Positions 40,210 through 49,402 of a stretch of DNA of 64,000 nt are shown piece after piece. Location of the stretch: positions 310,001 through 374,000 of the forward strand of contig JAWKHH010000003.1 of assembly GCA_041394945.1 (NCBI GenBank). The letters are read 5' to 3'. Source of the stretch: Bryobacteraceae bacterium. Lineage in GTDB: Bacteria > Acidobacteriota > Terriglobia > Bryobacterales > Bryobacteraceae. Under the pieces are notes generated by a model. It ran no database searches. It saw only the letters and a program-made list of their open reading frames with translations, and was not told where the DNA came from. Made by a program: the position numbers and the translations under genes. Every line of letters begins with the position of its first letter. Position 1 is the stretch's first letter.

Positions 40210-40977
40210 CTACCGGTCGAGCTCTTCGGGGAAGACGGCGTAGCCCGATGGCGGCGGAAACATCTCCCGGATCAACTTCAGCCGTTTTCTCAAGTAGCGG
40301 CTCGGCAGCTGCCGCGGCCCTGTCTCCACGTCGATATCGCAGCAAATCCCGTGCAAGTACAGCGTCAGCGTGTCGACAAAGGACTGCCGCGCGTACTCCC
40401 GCAGCGCCTTCGAATCCCGCGTCGCGCCCGTCTGCCGGCGCAGCAGTTGCTGCTTGCGCTGCCAGCTATCCTCGTCCACCTCGCCGTGCATGTGGTTCGA
40501 GAGTTCCTCGCGGATCGTCCCCAGGTACCCGGCCAGTTTCTCCTCCGGGCACGACGCCGCGATGTGCGACGCAAGGTGCCGATACAGCTCGTAGTGGTAC
40601 TCGGCAACCTCCATGTCGTCGATTGCCAGCGCCACCACCAGCCGCTCGCCATCCGCCCACCGCAAAGACCGCAAGTCCCTGCCCTCCGGCGGCGCCTCGA
40701 ACGCGGCCAGAACCGAATCCGGATCCCCACCGCCGCTCTTCCCGTTGGTGCGCTCGAGAAACGGCACCAGCAGCACGGTCGTATTCGCCAGCAGGGGTTC
40801 CACACTCGGCGGAAGCGCGGCCAGCGGATCCTCGAGGTAGTCGCGCAGGTCTTCTTCCGTGAGCGGCTGCCCGGCGGCGAAATACGAGATTCTCTCGTTC
40901 AGAGAGACGGTCTGGCTTCGCACGCGCTGATAGAAGTCGCTCAGCGTCACTCGGCCGTTAGGGGAGTTTTCCGGCAT
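40210..40977 (-). CDS. Hypothetical protein, cytoplasmic, lineage-specific
   Basis: This protein of about 255 residues ('MPENSPNGRVTLSDFYQRVR') is mostly helical, with acidic and Arg-rich stretches. It includes 'EYHYELYRHLASHIAASCPE' and 'LTLYLHGICCDIDVETGPRQ'. No domain is recognised, and there is no leader or membrane segment. ATG 40998 is also in frame; 40977 is chosen because the conserved-looking text starts there. It lies downstream of the membrane acyltransferase-like gene on the same strand with a 37-base gap. Confidence 0.55.
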   Translation of the reverse strand: MPENSPNGRVTLSDFYQRVRSQTVSLNERISYFAAGQPLTEEDLRDYLEDPLAALPPSVEPLLANTTVLLVPFLERTNGKSGGGDPDSVLAAFEAPPEGRDLRSLRWADGERLVVALAIDDMEVAEYHYELYRHLASHIAASCPEEKLAGYLGTIREELSNHMHGEVDEDSWQRKQQLLRRQTGATRDSKALREYARQSFVDTLTLYLHGICCDIDVETGPRQLPSRYLRKRLKLIREMFPPPSGYAVFPEELDR

Positions 40978-41014
40978 TGGTCGGGCGGGGACGAACACCC
41001 TAATTCTAACAGCT

Positions 41015-42163
41015 TCAGAACAATCGCCAAAACGATTCGAGCGGCCGGGCGGACTTGAACCGCCGGTACCACGCGCACACCGGGTAGAGCGCCGCCAACG
41101 CCACCGCCCACATCGCGTACGCCATCCCGAGCGTACCCGGCTCGCCGAAGAACCCGAACGCCAACGCCGCCAGAAGCGAAAAATGCGCCAAGTAAAAGAA
41201 CAACGGCGTCTGCCCGAATACGATCAACGGAGACCGTTCGCCGAGCAGAATCCGCGGCGCGCGCGACAACGCCCCGAGCAGTAGCAGATCCACACCGATG
41301 GCCAGCGCAAGAAACACCGCCGACGGCGGATACTTCACGTTGTTCAGGAACTCGATCCAACTCCCGTCGCGCGGCAGCCGGATGTTCCCCCATCCGCCGG
41401 CCGCCCGCAGCGCGATCCCCGCCACGAGCAACGTCGCCCCCGCCGCCCAAGCCATCCGCTCGCCCGATTCCGGCCGCTCCCGCCACCGCCACCCGAAATA
41501 CATCCCGGCCGCCGCCGCCGCAAGCCATGGAATCACCGGGTAGATCACCAGGACGTGCTCCGAAATCCCAGGCGCCAGCAGCAGCGCGCGCCACGCCCCC
41601 TCCGGCTGGCCTGACGCCGGCAGCAGCGAGTTCGTCGCAAAGAGGCACAGACCCGCCGCGACCGGCCACATCCAAACGGGCAGTTTCAGCAACCCGGCGC
41701 AGGCCGCCATCACCAGCCCCAGCCCCGTCAGCGTGATGAATCCCCAGTACAAGTCGGTGCCGTCGTTCGGAGGCGGGGCCGTGATCCTGCTGAGCGCCGC
41801 CTTCGCCGGCGGCAGTTTCTGCTGCAGCAGCATCATTGGCGCTTCGAACGCCTGCGCTGCCGCGAACAGCGCCAGCCCCCTCAGCGCCGTCCTCCGCGCG
41901 ATTTCACCGTCCGTCCAGCCCGCCTTTCGCCGCGACGCCGCGAACCAGTAGATCCCCGCGCCCATCAGAAAGAAAAATCCCGGCGCGCAGAGGTGCGTCA
42001 CCAGCCGCGTCACAAAGGGGAAGGCGCTGTCGTAGGCGCTCATCGCACCCGCCCAGAACTCGGCTCCGTGCTGCCGCGCGATGAACGCGCTCGCGTGGTC
42101 GATCGCCATCAGGATCATGATCAACCCGCGCAACGCGTCCACCGCCGCGTATCGTTGCGTCAT
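41015..42163 (-). CDS. Membrane acyltransferase-like protein (DUF1624/HGSNAT type)
   Basis: The 382-residue protein has about ten membrane helices. The characteristic N-terminus 'RYAAVDALRGLIMILMAIDH' has the Arg/Asp/His pattern of the heparan-alpha-glucosaminide acetyltransferase-like family. 'LCAPGFFFLMGAGIYWF' and 'LIVFGQTPLFFYLAHFSLL' are also family segments. It may transfer acyl groups across the membrane to a sugar or other surface acceptor. Twelve bases separate it from rsmA upstream. Confidence 0.75.
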   Translation of the reverse strand: MTQRYAAVDALRGLIMILMAIDHASAFIARQHGAEFWAGAMSAYDSAFPFVTRLVTHLCAPGFFFLMGAGIYWFAASRRKAGWTDGEIARRTALRGLALFAAAQAFEAPMMLLQQKLPPAKAALSRITAPPPNDGTDLYWGFITLTGLGLVMAACAGLLKLPVWMWPVAAGLCLFATNSLLPASGQPEGAWRALLLAPGISEHVLVIYPVIPWLAAAAAGMYFGWRWRERPESGERMAWAAGATLLVAGIALRAAGGWGNIRLPRDGSWIEFLNNVKYPPSAVFLALAIGVDLLLLGALSRAPRILLGERSPLIVFGQTPLFFYLAHFSLLAALAFGFFGEPGTLGMAYAMWAVALAALYPVCAWYRRFKSARPLESFWRLF

Positions 42164-42175
42164 CGCCGGACTCCT

Positions 42176-42955
42176 TCAGCCAGTCGCCGTCAGCCGCCTG
42201 TACAGGTCGCGGAACTGTTCGAGCGTCAACTGCTCGGCGCGCAGTCCCGCTTCCGGCTGCGAGTCTACCAGTTCCTTGCCGAAGATGTGGGCGAGGTTGT
42301 TGCGAAGCGTCTTCCGTTTGTGGCGAAAGCACAGGCCGAGAAATGCGATCAGCGGCGTGGGGTCCGCCGCCACCGGGCGAGGCGCCAGCGACACCACCGC
42401 CGAATCCACCTTGGGCGGCGGCTGGAACGCCGAGGGCGGCGCCTTGAACAGCAGCTTCGTCTCCGCCACCAGTTGCGTCGCCACCGTCAGGAAGCCGTAG
42501 TCGCGCGAACCCGGCTTCGCCGCCAGCCGCTCCGCCACTTCCTTCTGCACCAGCAACACCGCCCGCTCGAGCGTCTTGCCCATTGCCAGCACACGTTCGA
42601 CGATCGGCGACGTGATGTAGTACGGGATGTTGCCCGCCACCGTCGCCGGCCCCCACTGCGTCAAGTCCGTGGAGAGGATGTCCTGCGCCACCACCTTCAG
42701 CCGCCGCTCACCGGGAAAACGCAGCATCAACTGGCCGACCATCGCCGGATCGATCTCCACCGCGACCACCCGCTCCGCCCGCTCGAGCAGATGTTCGGTG
42801 AGTGCGCCCTTGCCCGGCCCGATCTCGATCACCAGCGGGACCCGCTCCGGGCACGCCGCCTCGGCGATTCGCTTCAGAATGGACTGACGAACAAGGAAGT
42901 GTTGGCCGAGCGCCGGATGGCGCGCCGCACGCTCACCGCTCTTTGATTGGGACAA
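42176..42955 (-). CDS. rsmA: 16S rRNA (adenine1518-N6/adenine1519-N6)-dimethyltransferase
   Basis: The 259-residue KsgA protein has 'LGQHFLVRQSILKRIAEAA', the SAM-binding motif 'VIEIGPGKGALTEHLLERA' and the catalytic 'GNIPYYITSPIVER'. The C-terminal helical region contains 'CFRHKRKTLRNNLAHIFG'. It dimethylates two adenosines of helix 45 in 16S rRNA during 30S assembly. It is the upstream gene of a minus-strand run with the acyltransferase-like gene. Confidence 0.95.
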   Translation of the reverse strand: MSQSKSGERAARHPALGQHFLVRQSILKRIAEAACPERVPLVIEIGPGKGALTEHLLERAERVVAVEIDPAMVGQLMLRFPGERRLKVVAQDILSTDLTQWGPATVAGNIPYYITSPIVERVLAMGKTLERAVLLVQKEVAERLAAKPGSRDYGFLTVATQLVAETKLLFKAPPSAFQPPPKVDSAVVSLAPRPVAADPTPLIAFLGLCFRHKRKTLRNNLAHIFGKELVDSQPEAGLRAEQLTLEQFRDLYRRLTATG

Positions 42956-43038
42956 TTCACTAGTATCGGCCGGGTGGCGCGAATTGTCAGCATCCGGGCT
43001 CTGAAACCCGCCCCGCCGGCGTCAGGCGCAATCCGGGC

Positions 43039-44076
43039 TCAATGGCGCCCCGGTTCGGCAAACCCCCGAGGCAGACGGCGGCTCTTCTCCCTGCCGCGTG
43101 CCTGCGCGGCTTTCAGGTCAACCGTGTAGCCGATCAGGTTGTCGCGCGCGAACTCCTCGGAGATCGCCCTGGCCCGCGCCTCCGCTTCCCTCGCCTCTTT
43201 CTTGCGCTTGGCGAGCCGCAGGAACTGCGAATAGGTGGTCAGAACGCTCCCTAGTAGGAAGTGGTTGATTCCGAAAGCTCGTTCGCAATGGGCAATCGCT
43301 TCCTTGTAGTACCGGTCAGCATCCGCTCGGCGGCCCAGGCCCGCGGAGATTGCGGCGCTGTTGGCGAGCGTCTTAATCGCAAGTATGGGAGGAGGCGAGC
43401 GGAGGGCCGCGAGCGCCTCCCGGGCACGCCGGACAAATCGGTCCGCTTCGCGAGTCCGGCCCGTACCCGCGCAGATCATCGAGAGATTGCTCAGCGCGCT
43501 GACAATCCGTTCCTTCGCCGCGTTACCGCTTTCTTCTTGCAGAATCCGGAGCACCTCCCGGAAAATGCGCTCCCCTTCGACCAGGTTTCCCTGTTGCACC
43601 GCGACCGAAGCGAGATCGCCCATCACCCCGGCCCGGTCCCCCGCCGTCAAGCCGGACGCGCCGGAAAGCACCTGGCGAAGCAGGGATTCGGCCCGCGACA
43701 CCTGTCCGGTCTCCAGATACGCCCCCGAAAGATTCATCGCCACCTCGATTAGATGGTGCTCTTCGCTCCCCGCCCTCTCGAAGATCGCCAGCGCCCGCGT
43801 GTACCGGCGTGTGGCCTCGAGGATGTGTCCCTGTTCCTGCAAGTGGTAGCCGCTGTTGTTGAGGACTATCGCCACGGCCACCCCCTCCGGGTCGACCCTC
43901 TCGGCTTCGGCCATCGCGCGGCCAAACCGCTCGTCCGCCTCCCCAACGCGCCCGGCCGCCCGTGCCGACTCAGCCTCGTCCAAAGCCAGCCGCCACGCCG
44001 CTTTCTCCGCAGCCTCGCCGGCGAAAAGACAGACCGGCCAGACCAGCGGTAAGGCCTGCAGCAATGATCGGACCAT
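43039..44076 (-). CDS. Exported tetratricopeptide-repeat protein
   Basis: The 345-residue product has a signal-like N-terminus 'MVRSLLQALPLVWPVCLFAG'. About six to seven TPR units follow ('AESARAAGRVGEADERFGRA', 'LLRQVLSGASGLTAGDRAGV', 'AISAGLGRRADADRYYKEAI'). It is likely a periplasmic scaffold. AAGGAG lies about 11 bases before ATG 44076. It is divergent from the winged-helix sensor gene at 44184 with a 107-base gap, which suggests a regulatory partnership, although this is inference. Confidence 0.75.
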   Translation of the reverse strand: MVRSLLQALPLVWPVCLFAGEAAEKAAWRLALDEAESARAAGRVGEADERFGRAMAEAERVDPEGVAVAIVLNNSGYHLQEQGHILEATRRYTRALAIFERAGSEEHHLIEVAMNLSGAYLETGQVSRAESLLRQVLSGASGLTAGDRAGVMGDLASVAVQQGNLVEGERIFREVLRILQEESGNAAKERIVSALSNLSMICAGTGRTREADRFVRRAREALAALRSPPPILAIKTLANSAAISAGLGRRADADRYYKEAIAHCERAFGINHFLLGSVLTTYSQFLRLAKRKKEAREAEARARAISEEFARDNLIGYTVDLKAAQARGREKSRRLPRGFAEPGRH

Positions 44077-44183
44077 CGCAACACGCTCCTTCCGACGCCC
44101 ACGATGGACGGTGCCGCCGGGGGAGATCCATGGCCGATGGCTCCCTTCCGCGTCCGATCCGCATCCCCGGTTAAACGATTGGA

Positions 44184-46316
44184 TTGAATGGACATCCTGT
44201 AACCTCTCTGGAGCCTCCGGACGTCTTTCAGGCCGTAGTGAGTCCACGAGGGCAGACCGACGCCTCCACGCCGTCGGCCCGCGTGCGTTTTGGGCCATTC
44301 GATTTCGATCCGGCAACCGGAGAGTTGCACAAGCATGGAATCCGGCGTCGCTTGCCCGGCCAGGCGTACCGCATTCTCTGCGCCCTACTGGAGCGGCCGG
44401 GCGAGGTCATCCCGCGCGACACACTCCGCCAGCGGCTCTGGCCGGGGGAAACGTCCGGCGATTTCGAGCAGGGCCTGAACCGCGCCGTCAACAAGCTCCG
44501 CGAGCTGCTCGCCGACACTGCCGCCAACCCGCGGTTCATAGAGACACTGCCCGGGCGCGGGTACCGGTTCATCGGTGTCGTCGAAGGGCGTGCGGAAGGC
44601 GCCGCGCCGCCCGCGGGAAGGCCCCGGCGGATCATCATCGCCGCGGCCGCGGCACTCGCCGTTCTTGCCGCCGCCGTCGTCGCGGCAAGGTTCATGACTC
44701 CGCCCTCCGTTGCCCCCTTGCGATGGCGGAAGGTGACCACCGACAACTACGCGAAAATTCCGCCGGCCCTCAGCGATGGCGCCCGAATCTACTTCGCCGC
44801 CTCGTTCGGCGGCGAGCAGTTCATTGCCCAGGCGCCGCTATCGGGCGGGCACCCGGCGCGTGTGCCGATCACCACTCCCGGGCCAGTATTCACCCTGCAG
44901 GATCTTTCGCCGGACGGTCAGGAGTTTCTGGTGACGGCGGCCGGCAGTGGAAACCGCCTCGGCGACATGCCGCTCTGGACGCTCCGGATCGCCGATGGCA
45001 GTGCGCGCCGCCTCGGCTCGATCACGGCGACCTCGGCTGCGTACGCTCCATCGGGAACTCGCGTCGCCTACTCGAATCCCGCGTCGCTATGGATCGCGGA
45101 CCGGTCCGGCTCGGATCCGAGACGCCTCCTCGAAGTGAGCGATGGCGTGCTCGGATCCGTGTGTTGGTCGCCGGACGAAAACCGGATACGGTTCTCGCGG
45201 GCAGACCCGATGACCAATCAAGCCTCGGCCTGGGAGGTCGGCGTCGACGGTGGCGGTCTGCGTCGGGTGTTTCCCGCGTGGGACGGGCAGAGCCACCGGC
45301 CCGCCGGGTGGATTGCATCCCCTCCGGTCGGCCTCTTCGCCGGAGAGGGCGCCGTTTGGGGGATCTCCGAGGCGTGGTCGTTCTTTCCGAACACCGAAGG
45401 CCGGCCGGATAGGCTGATCGACGACGCGCCGGAGTTCACCGGCGCGATTCGTCCCCGCGGCAATGAGTTCTATGTCATGGGCACGGACCGGCTCGGCGAG
45501 CTTCAGCAATACGACAGGTCGGCAGGCGCATGGACTCCGCTTCTCGAAGGAATCTCGGCCGAAGCGGTTGAGTACTCGCCGGATTCCGCCAGAGTCGCCT
45601 ACGTCACGTACCCGCAACGGACGCTGTGGGTGCGCCAGGCCGGCGGTGAGAGGCCCATCCAACTCACCAGCGCGCCGCTCGCGGCTGCCTTTCCCCGCTG
45701 GTCCCGCGACGGCAAACGCATCGCGTTTAGCGCGGCGGAATCGGCTGGGAAGCCCATGCGGCTTTACATCGTCGACGCCGACGGGGGCGCGGTGCGTCCC
45801 GCCGTGCCCTCCGAAAGCGGTTCGCAAGGCTATCCTTCCTGGTCGCCCGATGGCGGGAGCCTGTTGTACGGCATCGTCAGCAGCAGCACGCGCGAAGTAG
45901 TCTTTCTCCGCATCGCCAACCTCGAAACCGGAAAAGTGACCAGGCTCGAGGGCTCCGGCGGACTTTTCGCGCCGCGCTGGTCACCGGATGGAAGGACCAT
46001 TGCCGCTCTCCAATGGGAGGGCGAACACCACTTGATGCTCTACCACGTTGCCGCGAAGCGCTGGGAAGAAGTGGCCGGGAGGAGAGTCGATTGGCCCACT
46101 TGGGCGCCCGATAGCTCGGCCATCCTATGCAGGATCGGAGATGATCTGACGTGGTACCGGATCGCAACCGGGAAGTTCGATCACGCAGCCAACCTCGGAA
46201 CCGGCGAACTCGGAGGCCACTGGCGGTGGGTCGGCATCGGCGCTGACAACGCGTTGCTGCGCACTCTCAACCGCGACAACCGCCAGATCTACGCGCTCCA
46301 GTTGCCGTTGCGCTAG
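44184..46316 (+). CDS. CadC-like membrane sensor: winged-helix DNA-binding domain plus TolB/PD40 beta-propeller
   Basis: The 710-residue protein has an OmpR-type winged helix at about 35-128 ('VRFGPFDFDPATGELHKHG', 'RDTLRQRLWPGETSGDF', 'FIETLPGRGYRFIGVV'). One transmembrane helix follows at about 148-170 ('IIIAAAAALAVLAAAVVAA'). The periplasmic C-terminus has TolB-like WD40 repeats ('FTLQDLSPDGQEFLVTAA', 'WSPDENRIRFSR', 'PRWSRDGKRIAFSA', 'YPSWSPDGGSLLYG'). It likely senses an external ligand and binds DNA directly. The listed TTG start at 44184 may be replaced by GTG 44238. Confidence 0.8.
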   Translation: MNGHPVTSLEPPDVFQAVVSPRGQTDASTPSARVRFGPFDFDPATGELHKHGIRRRLPGQAYRILCALLERPGEVIPRDTLRQRLWPGETSGDFEQGLNRAVNKLRELLADTAANPRFIETLPGRGYRFIGVVEGRAEGAAPPAGRPRRIIIAAAAALAVLAAAVVAARFMTPPSVAPLRWRKVTTDNYAKIPPALSDGARIYFAASFGGEQFIAQAPLSGGHPARVPITTPGPVFTLQDLSPDGQEFLVTAAGSGNRLGDMPLWTLRIADGSARRLGSITATSAAYAPSGTRVAYSNPASLWIADRSGSDPRRLLEVSDGVLGSVCWSPDENRIRFSRADPMTNQASAWEVGVDGGGLRRVFPAWDGQSHRPAGWIASPPVGLFAGEGAVWGISEAWSFFPNTEGRPDRLIDDAPEFTGAIRPRGNEFYVMGTDRLGELQQYDRSAGAWTPLLEGISAEAVEYSPDSARVAYVTYPQRTLWVRQAGGERPIQLTSAPLAAAFPRWSRDGKRIAFSAAESAGKPMRLYIVDADGGAVRPAVPSESGSQGYPSWSPDGGSLLYGIVSSSTREVVFLRIANLETGKVTRLEGSGGLFAPRWSPDGRTIAALQWEGEHHLMLYHVAAKRWEEVAGRRVDWPTWAPDSSAILCRIGDDLTWYRIATGKFDHAANLGTGELGGHWRWVGIGADNALLRTLNRDNRQIYALQLPLR

Positions 46317-46325
46317 CGGAATCGC

Positions 46326-46904
46326 CTACCCCTGCACGTCCACGGCGCTCCGCCGCAGAAACACCCGCGTCCGCCCCGATGCAGGTTTGCCGAACAGCGT
46401 CGCCGGCGTGAACCGCGTCCCCAGCAACGCCGTTTCCACGTTGCGCACCAACTCGGGATCCTGCGCCCAGCCCTGCCCGCGCGGAATCGTGTAGCCGATC
46501 ACCCGTCCCTGCTCGTCGATCGAAACGTCGATCACCACCTCGCCCGATTCCTCCAGGCTCATGAAGAAAGCCGACTCCACCGCCGCCGGCGTCGCCAGTG
46601 CGCCGATCGACCCCGATTCATATCCCGCTCGTCCGGGCCCGCCCTGAGCCCGCAGATTCACTGACAGATACGGCGCCAGGATTCCAAACAGCACCAAGGT
46701 CGACAGCACGCCGCCGACCGCGGGAACCGCATACGGACGCATCAGGTTGTTGATCACCAGCTCCGCTTCTTCCCGCATATGCGTCAGGAATACCTCGAGC
46801 GACGCCCGGCGGCGCCGGCGCAGGGCTTCCCGCGAAGCCATCACACGGAGCCGGTCACTGAGCTCGCGCGGCGGACTGAGTGTTGGGAGATTCAACTTCT
46901 TCAC
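46326..46904 (-). CDS. Membrane partner of ECF sigma factor with TonB-C-like domain
   Basis: The 192-residue protein has a basic cytoplasmic N-terminus ('MASREALRRRRRASLEVFLT'), one membrane segment ('VPAVGGVLSTLVLFGILAPYL'), and a C-terminal TonB/TolA-C-like fold ('GEVVIDVSIDEQGRVIGYTI', 'NVETALLGTRFTPATLFG'). Its ATG overlaps the sigma-factor stop (ATGA), so the two are co-translated. The context suggests an anti-sigma or signal-transducing role. It lacks the usual zinc-finger anti-sigma motif (HxxxCxxC). Confidence 0.7.
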   Translation of the reverse strand: MKKLNLPTLSPPRELSDRLRVMASREALRRRRRASLEVFLTHMREEAELVINNLMRPYAVPAVGGVLSTLVLFGILAPYLSVNLRAQGGPGRAGYESGSIGALATPAAVESAFFMSLEESGEVVIDVSIDEQGRVIGYTIPRGQGWAQDPELVRNVETALLGTRFTPATLFGKPASGRTRVFLRRSAVDVQG

Positions 46905-47566
46905 GACTGGGCTCCTTGTGGGACGAATGTCAGAGCCGTAGCGTCTTGCTCGCCCATGACAATCGTGCGCAGCGACTCACGGCCGCGAACGATACGGGAC
47001 TTCACGGTCCCCAGCGAAACCTCGAGAATCTCGGCGATCTCTTCATACGCCAGCCCCTCCACATCGCGCAGGATCAGCGCTGCACGGTAGGCCGGCTTTA
47101 CGTGCTGCAATGCTTGCTCGATCCGCTCACGCGTTTCGTGGTCCATGGCGATCTCGAATGGCGACCGCCCGCCATCGGCCAGCACCTGTTCATACGTCTG
47201 CCCGTCTCCCCGTTCGTCCTCTAGTCCTACTTCCTGCCCCTTGCGGCGATGGAACCAACGCCTGTGGTTGTGCGCCTCGTTCACGGCGATCCGGTACACC
47301 CACGTCTTCAGACTGCTGCCGCCCCGGAATCCGGGAACGCCGCGGAACACTTTCAGGAACACCTCCTGGACGACGTCGCCGGCGCTTTCGGGATCGAAGA
47401 CCAGCCGATAAACGAGGTTGAATACCGGTTGCTGGAATCTCGCGATCAGTTCCTCATACGCACGCTCTTCGCCGGCTCGCAGCCCTTCGACGAGCAGCGC
47501 ATCGGCCGGCGAGAGTCCGGTACCGTCCCATGGCTGGGTGAGATCGAACTGGATGGCGTCGTTCAG
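46901..47566 (-). CDS. ECF RNA polymerase sigma factor
   Basis: The 221-residue protein has sigma-2 ('FQQPVFNLVYRLVFDPESAG', 'VVQEVFLKVFRGVPGF', 'LKTWVYRIAVNEAHNHRRWF') and sigma-4 ('VKPAYRAALILRDVEGLAYE', 'IAEILEVSLGTVKSRIVRGR'). It directs RNA polymerase to stress or envelope promoters. No ATG, GTG or TTG is found before 47362, which lies inside sigma-2. The conserved N-terminus begins 'NDAIQFDLTQPWD', directly after a CTG at 47566 preceded by GAGGGG at 5-base spacing. A CTG start is therefore proposed. It is coupled to the membrane partner by ATGA. Confidence 0.85.
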   Translation of the reverse strand: MNDAIQFDLTQPWDGTGLSPADALLVEGLRAGEERAYEELIARFQQPVFNLVYRLVFDPESAGDVVQEVFLKVFRGVPGFRGGSSLKTWVYRIAVNEAHNHRRWFHRRKGQEVGLEDERGDGQTYEQVLADGGRSPFEIAMDHETRERIEQALQHVKPAYRAALILRDVEGLAYEEIAEILEVSLGTVKSRIVRGRESLRTIVMGEQDATALTFVPQGAQS

Positions 47567-47668
47567 TGTCGCCCCTCGCTTTCTATCTTACGCCTGGAAC
47601 TCTGGCACTGTTCCCATGGACACCGCCGGCCGGAAAAAGTTCCCATCGACTCCGCTAAAGTGGAGGGG

Positions 47669-49402
47669 ATGTTTAAGCATCGGATTCTTCGAGCCCTGAA
47701 GCCCGCCGCCGTGCTGGCGCTCGTCACCGGTTCCGCGCTCGCCCAGCCCGGCCTCAACTCGGTCAGCAACGCCGGCAGCTACACGGCTCCCATCGCTCCT
47801 GGTTCGATCTTCGTCGGATTCGGGCGCGGCATTGGCCCCGACTCAATCCGTTCCGCGCCCAGCCTGCCCCTCGGGACCGCGCTCGAAGGCTCCAGCGTCA
47901 ATTTCACGCCAGTCTCCGGCGGCGCCGCTATCGATGCGTTCATGTTCTACACCCTGGCCACGCAGATCTCCGGCATCCTTCCCTCCACCACTCCCCCCGG
48001 CGACTACAACGTCACCGTCACTTACAACGGCCAGACCAGCCAGCCCGCCCGCGTCACCGTCGCTGAGCGCGCCTTCGGCATGCTGACTCTCGCCGGCACC
48101 GGCACCGGCCCCGCCGTGATGCAGAACGTCGTATCAGCCACTGAACTCACCGTCAACCAGTTCACCGCCCCCGCCCGGCCCGGGCAGACGATCATCCTGT
48201 ACGGCACCGGCCTCGGCGGGGTTTCCGTCGCTGACAACATCGCTCCCGGGGCGCAGGACCTGCGCGCCGCCGCATCCGTGAAAGTGATCGTCGGCGGCGT
48301 CGAGATCGATCCGCTCTACGCCGGGCGCTCTCCCCAGTTCCCCGGCCTGGACCAGATCAACTTCACCCTCCCCTCCGACATACCCACCGGCTGCACCGTG
48401 CCGCTTCAAGTCCGCGCAGGCGGAGTCACTACGCAGAACCCGGTCAACATTTCCATCGCCGCCGAAGGGCAGGCGGTCTGCCGGCATCCCCTGCTCACCG
48501 AGGACGCGCTCCGAAAAGTCGCCGCCGGGCAGAGCGTCTCGGTGGCGAGCTTCAGCCTCAACGCCTTCCAGATCTCGGCCACCGTTCCCCTCCTCGGCGA
48601 ACTCACCCTCCGCTCGGAAACCGTTTCCGGCGGCGTGTCGAGCGTCACCCTCTCCACCGCCGCCGACTTCAGTCTCGACGCCACCGCGAATTCGCTCGCG
48701 CCAGGCTCATGCGTGGTGCAGCGCATACGGACCCAAGGCCTCTCCATCACGCCGGCCACCGGTTCTCCCGCGCTGCAGTACGACGCCGGCACTTCGCTCA
48801 CGCTCAATGGTCCGAACGTCTCGAACAAGTCCGTGCCGCGTGGCAGCGCGAATCAGTACTCGGCGGAACTGGTTGCGCTGAGCTTGCCCGTTCCCGGCGC
48901 GCCGGCCCCGCAACCGGTGATCGCGCGCGGCGAATATACGCTCACCGCACCCGGCGGCGCTGGCGTCCAGGCCTTCACCGCGCGCACCCAGGTCTCCGAG
49001 CGCGCCGTGTGGACCAACCGCGGCGATATCGCCTTGATCGGGCGCTCCCGTCCGTTGACGCTCAATTGGACCGGAGGGGGCGCCGACGATATCGCCCTCA
49101 TCGTCGGCGGGGGAGGCACGCAGGTCGGCACCGCCGAGAATCCGTCCTACGATGCCACCGTATTTGCCTGCGCAGCGCGCGGCAACGCCGGCGCCTTCAC
49201 CGTGCCCGCCGAGGTCACCGGGCAAATTCCCGCCGTCCAGACGGATCTGATCACCCAACGATCCATCGGCCTGCTCGGCCTGATCGTGCAATCGAACCCA
49301 TCAGCGGGACGATTCGACGCCACTCTCGCCACCGGAGCCCCGGTCGACTTCGCCACGTTCGGTAGCGCGGCCGGAGCGCTCAAGCTGCTGAACGTTCAGT
49401 AG
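47669..49402 (+). CDS. Secreted surface protein with Solibacter-type module
   Basis: The 577-residue product has a signal peptide ending near 'ALVTGSALAQ'. A TIGR03437-type region follows directly ('NSVSNAGSYTAPIAPGSIFV', 'FGRGIGPDSIRSAPSLPLG', 'LYGTGLGGVSVADNIAPG', 'FPGLDQINFTLPSDIPTGC'). The C-terminal beta-rich half is unassigned. GGAGGG precedes the ATG at 47669. It is divergent from the ECF sigma gene, which might control it, and overlaps the methyltransferase 3' end by 7 bases. Confidence 0.8.
   Translation: MFKHRILRALKPAAVLALVTGSALAQPGLNSVSNAGSYTAPIAPGSIFVGFGRGIGPDSIRSAPSLPLGTALEGSSVNFTPVSGGAAIDAFMFYTLATQISGILPSTTPPGDYNVTVTYNGQTSQPARVTVAERAFGMLTLAGTGTGPAVMQNVVSATELTVNQFTAPARPGQTIILYGTGLGGVSVADNIAPGAQDLRAAASVKVIVGGVEIDPLYAGRSPQFPGLDQINFTLPSDIPTGCTVPLQVRAGGVTTQNPVNISIAAEGQAVCRHPLLTEDALRKVAAGQSVSVASFSLNAFQISATVPLLGELTLRSETVSGGVSSVTLSTAADFSLDATANSLAPGSCVVQRIRTQGLSITPATGSPALQYDAGTSLTLNGPNVSNKSVPRGSANQYSAELVALSLPVPGAPAPQPVIARGEYTLTAPGGAGVQAFTARTQVSERAVWTNRGDIALIGRSRPLTLNWTGGGADDIALIVGGGGTQVGTAENPSYDATVFACAARGNAGAFTVPAEVTGQIPAVQTDLITQRSIGLLGLIVQSNPSAGRFDATLATGAPVDFATFGSAAGALKLLNVQ

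Noticed and set aside
49396..49402. Seven-base 3' overlap of the surface protein and methyltransferase genes as an antisense regulator
   Set aside because: Short convergent overlaps are frequent in this window (27373-27376, 52855-52886) and need no special explanation.
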